From assembly GCA_016708845.1 (NCBI GenBank), contig JADJFB010000016.1, positions 89,357 to 153,356 on the forward strand: a stretch of 64,000 nt of DNA, given 5' to 3'. The position numbers were made by a program, and so were the translations under genes. Positions within the stretch are counted from its first letter, which is position 1. Each line of letters starts with the position of its first letter. This stretch comes from Bacteroidota bacterium. GTDB taxonomy: Bacteria; Bacteroidota; Bacteroidia; B-17B0; Aurantibacillaceae. Below the pieces are notes generated by a model, which was not told the origin of the DNA, made no database searches, and worked only from the letters and a program-made list of their open reading frames with translations. Positions 9,430 through 18,582 of this stretch are shown piece after piece.

Positions 9430-10143
9430 ATGTCAGCAAAAGGAACTTTATATTTATTGCCAGTAGGTTTAGGAGAAAGTCATTTGGAGGATGTACTTCC
9501 AAAACGTAATTTAGATCTGATAAAATCATTGACCTATTTTGTTGCTGAGAATGCAAAAGAAGCCCGTGCTTTTTTGAAACAATGTGCTTATCCTGAAATT
9601 AGCAAAGCTGAATTGTTTTTAATAAACCAACATGTAAAAACCGATGAATTAAATTCTTTTTTAGAACCTCTATTACAATGTCACAACATGGGCTTAATGA
9701 GTGATGCTGGTTGTCCAGGTATTGCTGACCCTGGTGTAGAGATTATTAAGTTAGCTCATAAAAAAGAAATTAAAGTGGTGCCTTTAGTTGGGCCAAGTTC
9801 TATAGTTTTATCTATCATGGCTAGTGGGTTTAATGGTCAAAATTTTGCTTTTAATGGATATTTGCCGATTGATAAAACTGAAAGACCCAAGCGTATTAAA
9901 GAGCTTGAGCAATTAGCGGTTAAATTTAAACAAGCTCAATTTTTCATCGAAACTCCATATCGTAATGGAACCATGTTTGAAGATTTGCTAAAAACATTAC
10001 AGCCAAGTACGTATTTATTGGTAGCAACTAACATTACTTTAGGTGATGAATGTATATTAGTAAAACCAATTTCTGCTTGGAAAAAAGGTGAGACTCCAGA
10101 TTTCTACAAAAAACCTACAGTATTTGGATTGTATACTTATTAA
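9430..10143 (+). CDS. SAM-dependent methyltransferase of the tetrapyrrole-methylase family (RsmI-like)
   Basis: 237 residues with the TP-methylase core: GTLYLLPVGLGE at the start, GLMSDAGCPGIADPG (SAM-binding loop), VPLVGPSSIVLSIMASGFNG, and FFIETPYRNGTMFEDLL. RsmI methylates the 2'-O of C1402 in 16S rRNA. This protein belongs to the second, shorter Bacteroidota subfamily whose target is not established, so I do not assign rsmI. It sits directly downstream of recQ. The ATG at 9430 fits the family start. Confidence 0.85.
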   Translation: MSAKGTLYLLPVGLGESHLEDVLPKRNLDLIKSLTYFVAENAKEARAFLKQCAYPEISKAELFLINQHVKTDELNSFLEPLLQCHNMGLMSDAGCPGIADPGVEIIKLAHKKEIKVVPLVGPSSIVLSIMASGFNGQNFAFNGYLPIDKTERPKRIKELEQLAVKFKQAQFFIETPYRNGTMFEDLLKTLQPSTYLLVATNITLGDECILVKPISAWKKGETPDFYKKPTVFGLYTY

Positions 10144-10307
10144 ATTAGTTAAGCTTTTATCGATAAATTAATTCGATTTGATTAGACCTTTATTCATCCA
10201 TATATTCATATTATCAATTTAAGTTATTGAAAAATATTGGATTTCACCTCATTATTTTTGATTCTCAGATTTTTTTTATTAATTTAAGGTTGTAAAATAA
10301 ACATAAT

Positions 10308-12501
10308 ATGAAGAAACATTACTATCCTAGCAACGGCCTTTGTTGTTCATTAGCTGTGTTGGCTCAAGCGCCACCTCAAAGAACTTGCGGTACACTTGAA
10401 CACCATGAATATTTAAAGCAAACACGTCCAAACTATCAACAGGATTTAATTCAGTATAATCAAATGATTGATCAGTACCTTGCCGATCAAGCAGTAAGTA
10501 AAACGGCTGTTGTAACAGTTACAATTCCTGTCGTTGTGCATGTTGTGTATCAAAATGCAACTGAAAACATTTCAAATGCGCAAGCGATATCTCAAGTACA
10601 AGTATTAAATGACGATTTCGCTAAATTAAATGCTGATGCTATTAAGGTAACTCAGCCTACTTTTTCAACAGTTGCAGCAGGCGCTCAAATTCGCTTTTGT
10701 TTAGCACAACGTGATCCTCTTGGTAACGCAACAACAGGTGTTGTTCATTACTCTACAACTGTTAGTACTTTTGGTACAAATGATAATGTTAAGAATAGTG
10801 CAACTGGTGGAGCAACTGCTTGGGATGTAACTAAGTATGTTAACATTTGGGTTTGTGATTTGGGATCATCTTTATTGGGTTATGGAGAATTTCCTACAGG
10901 AAGTTTAAGTAATACTTGGGGATTAGTTTTGAATTACAGATATACTGGAAGTGGAGGTTCAGCTCAAGCCCCATTTAACTTGGGAAGAACAGGAACTCAT
11001 GAATTTGGACACTGTTTTAACTTATTTCATATTTGGGGTGATGATGGCGGATCTTGTTCTGGTTCTGATCAATGTGCTGATACACCAAATCAGGCATCTG
11101 AACATTATGGGCCTTTCGCTCAAGGTTCAATTCAAACAGATGCTTGTAGTCCATCTAGTCCTGGAACAATGTGGATGAATTATATGGATTATACGGATGA
11201 TAATTCAATGTATATGTTTACGGCAGGTCAAGTAGCAAGAATGGAAGCTGTTGTAAATACCGCGCCTTGGAATATTTTAGCATCTTCTAATGGATGTACT
11301 CCTGTTACCGCTTTAGATGCAAGTATTTCAAGTATTATTGCTCCAGTAAACGGTTCTTCTAACTGTAATAATAGTGTAACTCCTAAAATTACTTTAAATA
11401 ATGCTGGCTCTACTACCATTACATCAGCTACCATATTATATAGAATGGATGCTTTAGCAACACAAACTTTAAACTGGACAGGTTCTTTAGCCTCAGCTAC
11501 ATCAACTGTATTAACATTAAATAATTACACTGGTTTAAGTAATGCTGCTCACACTTTTTCTGCAACAGTAATTAATCCAAATGGTTCTGCAGATGCTAAT
11601 TCAGCTAACAATAGTTTGACATCTACATTTACAGTAATTTCAGCACCTGCAGGGGCGGCGTTGCCATTTGTAGAAAGATTTGACGGTGTAACTTTTCCTC
11701 CAACAGGTTGGGTTGAAACTAACACGAACGTTTTAGATGCTGCTTATAGTTGGACAAGATTAGCAAACACAACGAGAATTCCAGTGGTGCCGACTACTAC
11801 AGCTTGTGCTAAAATGGATAATTTTGCAGGATCTATTGATATCGTTGGGCAAAAAGATGCTTTACGCACTCCTGCGATAAGCTTAAGTGGTGCAAACAGT
11901 TCTGTTAGAGTTGTATTTGATAGATCTCATAGAAGATATAGTAATACGGATATTGATTCATTAAATATATATATTTCTACCGATTGCGGCGGCACATGGA
12001 CAAGATTATATACAAAAGGTGGAACTCAATTAGCTACTGTTACAGGTACTTTAACAACAGCATTTACTCCAACGTCTAATGCTCAATGGGCTAGAGATAG
12101 TGTTAGTTTATCTGCGTATGTTGGTCAACCAAGCGTGTATTTAAAATTCGAATCACGCAGTGGATGGGGAAATAATTTGTATTTAGATAACATTAATGTT
12201 TCAAATTTAAATACAACTGGTATTGAATCTTTAGAACAATCTTCCTGTTTTAGATGTTTTCCCTAATCCAAATGCAGGTGTTTTTTCAGTAAATATTTCA
12301 AACGTTAACAAAGATGCTAATGTTAGAGTTAAGGTTTTAAATGCTATGGGCCAAGTGATGTCATCACCTTTAAACTTTAAAGGTTCTGCTAATGGTGTTC
12401 ACTCTGTTAATTTATCTCATTTATCTAATGGAGTTTATTTTATTACGATTCAAACAGATTCAGATAAATTAGTTACGAAAAAGATTGTGATTAATAAGTA
12501 G
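10308..12501 (+). CDS. Secreted M43-family zinc metalloprotease A with T9SS tail, frameshifted
   Basis: Extracellular peptidase with the zinc motif HEFGHCFNLFH and a downstream Met-turn MNYMDYTDD typical of M43 (pappalysin-like). After the catalytic domain come a CARDB-like beta domain (ALDASISSIIAPVNG...) and a MAM/jelly-roll-like domain. The frame stops at 12266, but one extra C near 12243 accounts for it. The other frame reads VLDVFPNPNAGVFSVNIS to KKIVINK, a T9SS sorting tail ending at 12501. The first 13 codons are also damaged: three one-base losses that cancel each other turn an expected signal peptide (KKTLLSLATAFCCSLA) into MKKHYYPSNGLCC. The gene is a close paralogue of the next one. 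Confidence 0.88.
11799..11929 (+). repeat. 131-bp segment identical to 14344-14474
   Basis: The two protease genes differ at many synonymous sites elsewhere, yet these 131 bases are identical, followed by one mismatch and 13 more matching bases. This is the expected footprint of recent gene conversion. An assembly artefact is the alternative. Confidence 0.8.
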
Positions 12502-12526
12502 CGTCTTTTCTTTCATAAATTTAAAA

Positions 12527-12555
12527 ACCGCTTCATATTATGAAGCGGATTTTTT
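12527..12555 (+). terminator. Rho-independent terminator
   Basis: CCGCTTCATA-T-TATGAAGCGG is a perfect 10-bp stem followed by a T run, 26 bp after the stop of protease A. Confidence 0.9.
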
Positions 12556-12840
12556 GTTTATAAATTACTAGATGTGATTTTTAAGTGTTAAATAATTTAT
12601 TGGGTTTACTTTTTTAAGAGCCATTTTATTTTCTACAAAATTCCTACAAATATCCAAAATTAACCTGAAGTTTTAACATCTGTTAACATCGATTAAGAAT
12701 TTTTTTTTTGATTAATTATTTTAAATGTCGATTAATTATATCTAAACTTCGTTTAGTGAATATTTTTGAAAAAAGAGCTTAAAATTTTGAATTATCAGAT
12801 GACTTCACTTACTTCATTACAAATAAACATTGTTTGAATT
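12556..12840 (+). promoter_or_regulatory. AT-rich upstream region of protease B with TTAAC repeats
   Basis: No gene is seen here. TTAACCT at 12660 and TTAACAT at 12673 and 12683 (10-bp period) recall the 11-bp TTAACAT pair upstream of the TonB receptor at 2009. The sequence gattaatta recurs near 12709 and 12730. No clear TAnnTTTG box was found. A regulatory role is only suggested. Confidence 0.3.
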
Positions 12841-15800
12841 ATGAAAAAAACATTACTAACCCTTGCAGCAGCTTTTAGTTATTCATTAGCTGTATTAGCT
12901 CAAGTGCCAGCGCAAAGAAACTGCGGAACAATGCAGCATCATGCCTATTTACAGCAATCGCGTCCAAATTATCAAAATGATTTGAACCAATATAATCAAA
13001 TGATTGATCAGTATTTAGCTGATAAAGCTGCTGGTTTATCAGTAAGTAAAACTAATGCGATAGTAACAATTCCTGTAGTTGTTCACGTTGTATATAATAC
13101 AGCTGCCGAAAATATTTCTAATGCACAAGCAATTTCTCAAGTTCAAGTTTTAAATGATGACTTTGCGAAATTAAATGCAGATGCTATTAAGGTAACTCAG
13201 CCGACGTTTTCTACCGTTGCTTCTGGTGCTCAAATTCGTTTTTGTTTAGCACAGCGCGATCCTAATGGAAATCCAACAACTGGTGTAGTTCATTATTCAA
13301 CGACGGCTACCTCCTTCGGAACAAACGACGTTGTTAAATCTTCAGCTACAGGTGGCGCTGATCCTTGGGATGTAACTAAATATGTAAATATTTGGGTATG
13401 CGATTTAACAGGAAGCCTTTTAGGTTATGGTGAATTTCCTACAGGAACAATCAGTCAAACTTGGGGATTAGTAATTGATTATGCTTACGCAGGAAGTGGC
13501 GGTTCAGCTCAAGCCCCTTTTAACTTAGGAAGAACAGGAACTCATGAATTTGGTCACTGTTTTAACTTATATCATATTTGGGGAGATGATGGTACAGCTT
13601 GTTCTGGATCAGATCAATGTTCTGATACACCTAACCAAGCAGGTGAACATTATGGTTGTTTTACTGCAGGTTCTATTCAAACGGATGCTTGTTCACCTTC
13701 AAGCCCTGGAACAATGTGGATGAATTATATGGATTACACCGATGACGCTTGTATGTATATGTTTACAGCACAACAAGTAGCACGTATGGAAGCGGTTGTT
13801 AATACTGCACCTTGGAATATTTTAGCAACTTCTTTAGGTTGTACGCCAGTATCCGCTTTAGATGCTGGCATTACAAGTATTATTGCTCCAGTTGCTGGAT
13901 CTTCTACTTGTAGTAATAGTGTTACACCAAGAATCACATTAAATAACTCTGGTTCAACTACAATTACATCCGCTACTATATTATATAGAATGGATGCTTT
14001 AGCAACTCAAACATTAAATTGGACTGGCTCATTAGCATCAGGAACTTCAACAGTGTTAACGTTAAATAATTATACGGGTTTAACGAACGCTGCTCATACT
14101 TTTTCTGCGTCTGTCATTAATCCAAACGGTACACCTGATGGAAATGCAGCTAACAATTCATTAACTTCTACATTTACGGTTATTGCTGCTCCAGTTGGGC
14201 AAGCATTACCATTTACTGAAAGATTTGATGGGTATGACTTTTCCGCCAACAGGTTGGTTGAAACTAACGTTAATGTTGCTGATGCTGCCTATAATTGGAC
14301 AAGATTAGCGAATACAACGGGTATTCCAGTAGTGCCAACAACAACAGCTTGTGCTAAAATGGATAATTTTGCAGGATCTATTGATATCGTTGGGCAAAAA
14401 GATGCTTTACGCACTCCTGCGATAAGCTTAAGTGGTGCAAACAGTTCTGTTAGAGTTGTATTTGATAGATCTCACAGAAGATATAGTACTGTAGATATTG
14501 ATTCACTAAACATTTATATTTCTACAGATTGTGGTGGTACTTGGAATCAAATATGGACTAGAGGTGGTACTCAATTAGCAACCGTTGCTGCTACATTAAC
14601 TACAGCTTTCACTCCTACTTCAAATGCACAATGGGTAAGAGATAGCGTTAGTTTATCGGCTTATGTAGGTCAACCAAGTGTGTATTTAAAATTTGAATCA
14701 CGCAGTGGTTGGGGTAATAATTTATACTTAGATAATATCAATGTGAAATTTACTCCGTCATCATCTCCACCAGTAGCAAGTTTTACAACAGCTGCAACAA
14801 GATGTGTAGGTGCTCCAATTGCATTTACTGACGGTTCTACAAATGCGCCAACTAGTTGGACATGGACTTTCCCTGGCTCATCAACACCAACATCTACATT
14901 ACAAAGTCCTTCAGTAACTTATACGGCTGCTGGTACATATACTATTACTCATACAGCAGCTAACGCTTCTGGAACTAGTACACCAGTTTCCTCAACCATT
15001 ACTGTTAGTGCAAATTCTACAGTAGCTGCAAGTAGTGCAACAGTTTGTAGAGGTTCTGCAGCTAGTTTAACAGCAAGTGGTGCTGCGACTTATAATTGGA
15101 ATACAGGAGCTACAACGGCTTCTATTTCCGTAACACCTACTATTACAACAAACTACACAGTAACTGGTACAAATGCTGCCGGATGTACAAATACAAGAAC
15201 GTTAAGCGTTACTGTTAATCCAACGCCAACAGTTGCTGTAAGTAGCGCAACGGTTTGTAGAGGAACTTCTACTAATTTAACAGCTAGTGGTGCTACAACG
15301 TATAGCTGGAATACAGGAGCTACAACAGCTTCCATTTCTGTAACTCCAACTATTACTACAAACTATACAGTAACTGGAACAACCACGGGTTGTACTAACA
15401 CTAGAACGTTAAGTGTAACGGTTAATCCAACTCCGACAGTTGCTGTATCTAGTGCTACTGTTTGTAGAGGAACCGCAGCTAATTTAACGGCAAGTGGCGC
15501 TACAACGTATAGCTGGAATACAGGAGCTACTACTGCTTCCATTTCAGTAACTCCAACTACAACTACAAACTATACAGTTACTGGAACATCAACAGGCTGT
15601 ACTAATACCAGAACATTAAGTGTTACAGTTAGAGCTACTCCTACAGTTGCTGCAACTTCAAAAACAGTATGTTTAGGTGCAGCTGCTACTTTAACAGCAA
15701 CTGGCGCTAGTTCTTATGCTTGGAATACAGGAGCTACAACTTCTTCTATATCTGTAACGCCTACCATAACTACAAACTATACTGTAGTTGGTACTAATAC

Positions 15801-16758
15801 ATTAGGTTGTTCTAATACTAGAACGTTAGCGGTTACTGTAAATCCATTGCCAAACGTAGCGTCAACTTCTGCAACTATTTGTGCTGGTGCGACAGCAACT
15901 ATTACTGCTAGCGGTGCAAGTACTTATAGCTGGAACACAGGAGCAACAACGGCTAACTTAACAGCTAGTCCTGCTTCTAATACAAATTATACTGTAACTG
16001 GAACATCGGCTGCAGGTTGCGTTAAAACAACAACAGCTTCTATTACAGTAGGCGCTGCTCCATCTATTTCAGTTAACTCTTCTACTATTTGTGCAGGAGC
16101 AACAGCAACGTTAGCAGCAAGCGGTGTAACAACTTATACTTGGAATACAACTTCGAACGCTACTAGTATTTCTGTGAGTCCTACAAGTACATCAGTGTAT
16201 ACTGTATCTGGTAACTTAACAGGCTGTGCTATTGGTGCTACTCAAACAGCTACAGTAACGGTAAATTCTTTACCAGTTGTTACAATGGGTACAGTTTCAA
16301 GTCCATTATGTGTGGCTAACGCTCCAGTAACATTATCTGGTACGCCAACTGGTGGTACTTTCTCAGGAACAGGTGTGGTTGGTAATACATTTGATCCATC
16401 TGTATCTGGACAAGGAACATTTAGTTTATTATATGATTACATGGATGGAAATGGTTGTTCTGCTACCGACACTAAAACAGTGAACGTAAGTTTATGTACT
16501 GGTGTTACTGAGTTAACTAACACTAACATCTCTATTTACCCTAATCCAGCTAGAGATGCTTTCAATGTAATGATGGATGCTTCTTTAATTAATAATACAA
16601 CCATTGAATTATACGATGCAATTGGTAAATTAGTAATTGCTGAGAAAGTAGTGAATGTACAAACTACTATCAAAATTGATGCTTTAGCGAAAGGTATTTA
16701 TACGGTAAGAATCGTATCTGAAGGTAAACAAGTATCGCAACGTATTATTAAAGAGTAA
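12841..16758 (+). CDS. Secreted M43-family metalloprotease B with PKD domain, six Ig-like repeats and T9SS tail
   Basis: 1305 residues. Order: signal peptide (MKKTLLTLAAAFSYSLAVLA), propeptide-like N-terminus, M43 catalytic domain with HEFGHCFNLYH and MNYMDYTDD, a CARDB-like domain, a jelly-roll-like domain, a PKD domain (PVASFTTAATRCVG to SSTITVSA), six tandem Ig-like repeats of 69-73 residues, one further beta domain (VVTMGTVSSPLC...), and a sorting tail beginning ISIYPNPARDAF and ending RIIKE. It is probably secreted by the type IX system and anchored or released. Residues around GYDFSANRLVE differ from the paralogue's GVTFPPTGWVE because of an inserted G near 14230 and a lost G near 14263. 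The catalytic part matches protease A closely, so the tandem pair arose by duplication. Confidence 0.92.
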   Translation: MKKTLLTLAAAFSYSLAVLAQVPAQRNCGTMQHHAYLQQSRPNYQNDLNQYNQMIDQYLADKAAGLSVSKTNAIVTIPVVVHVVYNTAAENISNAQAISQVQVLNDDFAKLNADAIKVTQPTFSTVASGAQIRFCLAQRDPNGNPTTGVVHYSTTATSFGTNDVVKSSATGGADPWDVTKYVNIWVCDLTGSLLGYGEFPTGTISQTWGLVIDYAYAGSGGSAQAPFNLGRTGTHEFGHCFNLYHIWGDDGTACSGSDQCSDTPNQAGEHYGCFTAGSIQTDACSPSSPGTMWMNYMDYTDDACMYMFTAQQVARMEAVVNTAPWNILATSLGCTPVSALDAGITSIIAPVAGSSTCSNSVTPRITLNNSGSTTITSATILYRMDALATQTLNWTGSLASGTSTVLTLNNYTGLTNAAHTFSASVINPNGTPDGNAANNSLTSTFTVIAAPVGQALPFTERFDGYDFSANRLVETNVNVADAAYNWTRLANTTGIPVVPTTTACAKMDNFAGSIDIVGQKDALRTPAISLSGANSSVRVVFDRSHRRYSTVDIDSLNIYISTDCGGTWNQIWTRGGTQLATVAATLTTAFTPTSNAQWVRDSVSLSAYVGQPSVYLKFESRSGWGNNLYLDNINVKFTPSSSPPVASFTTAATRCVGAPIAFTDGSTNAPTSWTWTFPGSSTPTSTLQSPSVTYTAAGTYTITHTAANASGTSTPVSSTITVSANSTVAASSATVCRGSAASLTASGAATYNWNTGATTASISVTPTITTNYTVTGTNAAGCTNTRTLSVTVNPTPTVAVSSATVCRGTSTNLTASGATTYSWNTGATTASISVTPTITTNYTVTGTTTGCTNTRTLSVTVNPTPTVAVSSATVCRGTAANLTASGATTYSWNTGATTASISVTPTTTTNYTVTGTSTGCTNTRTLSVTVRATPTVAATSKTVCLGAAATLTATGASSYAWNTGATTSSISVTPTITTNYTVVGTNTLGCSNTRTLAVTVNPLPNVASTSATICAGATATITASGASTYSWNTGATTANLTASPASNTNYTVTGTSAAGCVKTTTASITVGAAPSISVNSSTICAGATATLAASGVTTYTWNTTSNATSISVSPTSTSVYTVSGNLTGCAIGATQTATVTVNSLPVVTMGTVSSPLCVANAPVTLSGTPTGGTFSGTGVVGNTFDPSVSGQGTFSLLYDYMDGNGCSATDTKTVNVSLCTGVTELTNTNISIYPNPARDAFNVMMDASLINNTTIELYDAIGKLVIAEKVVNVQTTIKIDALAKGIYTVRIVSEGKQVSQRIIKE
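14344..14474 (+). repeat. 131-bp segment identical to 11799-11929
   Basis: Second copy of the identical tract shared by the two protease genes. It lies in the jelly-roll-like domain (ACAKMDNFAGSIDIVGQKDA). Confidence 0.8.
15010..16275 (+). repeat. Six tandem Ig-like repeat units
   Basis: Units start at 15010, 15229, 15436, 15643, 15853 and 16063 and are 207-219 bp long. Each encodes the pattern SATVCxGxxxxLTASGAxTYxWNTGATT, then TNYTVTGT and TxTVNPxP. Units 2 and 3 are the most alike in DNA, which points to recent duplication. The last two diverge (CAGATAT, and WNTTSNAT in place of WNTGATT). Confidence 0.9.
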
Positions 16759-16780
16759 TTTTTAACTACCTTATAATTTA

Positions 16781-16815
16781 AAATCCCCGAAGAGAAATCT
16801 TCGGGGATTTTTTTA
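16781..16815. terminator. Terminator between convergent genes
   Basis: AATCCCCGAAGA-GAAA-TCTTCGGGGATT gives a perfect 12-bp stem and a T run. It lies 23 bp after protease B, and the convergent gene ends at 16821. Confidence 0.92.
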
Positions 16816-16820
16816 TTGCG

Positions 16821-17773
16821 TTAATATTGAGTAATATATATTATGTAATAGATTATAATTTCCGGCAAATTCTTTTTCTGTCTCAGGTACAATACATCGC
16901 CAATTTTTAATTTATCATCCGCTTTAAGTCTATTTTTTTTGCAAAGAGAACTTAAACGGATACCATGTAGTTGAGATATAGATTTTAATGTTTCATTTTT
17001 TTGTACTACATGGTAGGGTTCTAATGCTCTACGACGTTTCTTTTCGATGTAAATTTTTTGTCCATAAACTAGTTTATCTGATTTGGAAAGGTCGTTATAT
17101 TCTAGAATATCTTCTAACTCAATATTGAAATCATGCGCTATTTTATAGAATGAATCATTGTCCTTTGCAATCACAAAACGAATGTGGTTAAACCGATATA
17201 CTTCGCGCAAAGCCAAATCAGATTTAAATCATCGTTGGATGGTAAACTTTTATTAGGAGTGCTTTCAATCGCACGAGCATTGAGATCTTGTAATTTATAA
17301 CGTTCAATCAATTCAATCAATCGTTCCGGATATTTTGGATCTGTTGCGTAGCCTGCTTTTTTTAAACCATAACACCAGCCTTTGTAATCGTTTATGGACA
17401 ATTCAAATAAGGGAGCGTAGCGCGAACGCGAAAACAAAAACAAACTATGGTCGCTATAAGAATCTAATACATTATCATATTTTCTAAAACATTCTCCAGC
17501 CGAATCATCATCCATGATGTAGGTTTCTCCACCCCATTCTTTATGGCATTTAATACCAAAATGATTGTTCGCGTTTCTACATAAGGCACTGTTTCCATTT
17601 CCACTTTCTAGCATACCTTGCGCTAAAGTAATGCAGGCAGGTACTTTGTGTAAGTGCATTTCTTTAATAGCATCATCTTTAAATGCTGCAATGTAATCTT
17701 CGGGCGTCATTTTTGTTTGAGCCCAAGAGGTGGAAATGATGAGTGTTAATATGTAGATTAGTTTAAATTTCAT
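16821..17773 (-). CDS. Glucosaminidase (GH73) with two LysM domains, frameshifted
   Basis: Secreted peptidoglycan hydrolase. Signal peptide MKFKLIYILTLIISTSWA is followed by a FlgJ-type glucosaminidase domain with ITLAQGMLESGNGNS (catalytic Glu), NNHFGIKCHKEWGG and YSDHSLFL. The frame breaks near 17220. In the adjoining frame LALREVYRFNHIRFVIAKD leads into two LysM modules (AKDNDSFYKIAHDFNIELED and HVVQKNETLKSISQLHGIRL). I therefore join the two reading frames. The five-base gap to the AlkD-like gene suggests co-transcription. The last residues (IIIYYIIYITQY) look odd and may follow a further frame error. Confidence 0.85.
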
Positions 17774-17778
17774 TTAGT

Positions 17779-18558
17779 TTAACCGCAAAGTGCGCTGAGT
17801 TTATTTCTTTTTTTTCTCTTTTGTTTTAAAATTAGTTTTTGTTTTTCTGTCATTTTTTCTAAACAAGTAGTAAAAGCTGTTGGGCTTATATGTTTAATGT
17901 TTTCTTCAATAAATTGATAGGTTTGTTTTGGATACACGTTATAGCTTTCGCGCAAAGTCCAGCCAACTGCTTTTTGTACAAAATATTCTTTATCCTTTAA
18001 TAATGGTGAAACCAATTGTTGAGTTAATTCAAAACTTACATGCTCTTTTTTTGTACGGGCGTAATAATACAAGGCTACTAAAGATTGACGGCGTTCCCAT
18101 AAGTTTTTAGAGGAGTTCCATTTTTTAATAATAGTAAGTATTTCTTGTTGAGTACTTTTATCTTCAATTAATCGACTAATGAATTTTGATAAACTATCCG
18201 AATGCGCCCAATTATCAACGTGTTTTACCCATTGAGTCAAATGTTTTAATTGAGTTTTTAAAGGAATGTGTTTGTGATGTTTATCTAAAAAAATGAAAGC
18301 TAAGTTTTTTGCTTCGAAAATAGCACTTTGAGTATAAATCTGATGATAGACTAAAAAGGTTTGTTCTTTTTGTTCCGAATAGAAACTAAAACCTTTTTTG
18401 TGAGCATCTACTTGTGCTTTGCTTACCATCCCAAGCACATTTAAATTGGTTCCAATGTATTTTTTTAGCTTAGCCGCTTTTTCTTTATCATTTTTTATTG
18501 ATAAACGGTTTAGGGTATCTTCTACTTCTTTGGTATATTTGTTTATAGCAGATTTCAT
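17779..18558 (-). CDS. AlkD-like DNA alkylation repair protein
   Basis: 259 residues of HEAT-like helical repeats. Recognisable segments are WVKHVDNWAHSDSLSKFISRL, NLWERRQSLVALYYYAR and DKEYFVQKAVGWTLRE, which match the AlkD family; it removes N3/N7-alkylated bases by DNA glycosylase action. The Trp and Asp of WVKHVDNW and the Arg of LWERRQS are the expected DNA-facing residues. The C-terminus is very lysine-rich. It is divergent from the peptidase at 18583 with a 24-bp gap, so the two promoters must overlap the genes. Confidence 0.87.
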   Translation of the reverse strand: MKSAINKYTKEVEDTLNRLSIKNDKEKAAKLKKYIGTNLNVLGMVSKAQVDAHKKGFSFYSEQKEQTFLVYHQIYTQSAIFEAKNLAFIFLDKHHKHIPLKTQLKHLTQWVKHVDNWAHSDSLSKFISRLIEDKSTQQEILTIIKKWNSSKNLWERRQSLVALYYYARTKKEHVSFELTQQLVSPLLKDKEYFVQKAVGWTLRESYNVYPKQTYQFIEENIKHISPTAFTTCLEKMTEKQKLILKQKRKKRNKLSALCG

Positions 18559-18582
18559 TTAATTCTACCAAAAGTAACGACT

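Noticed and set aside
15010..16275. Regular 207-219 bp repeats looked like a satellite or CRISPR-like array.
   Set aside because: Units are in frame, encode Ig-like domains in the protease and lack short direct repeats with spacers.
10308..16758. Tandem proteases as products of a transposon.
   Set aside because: No inverted repeats, target duplications or transposase around them; simple tandem duplication is enough.
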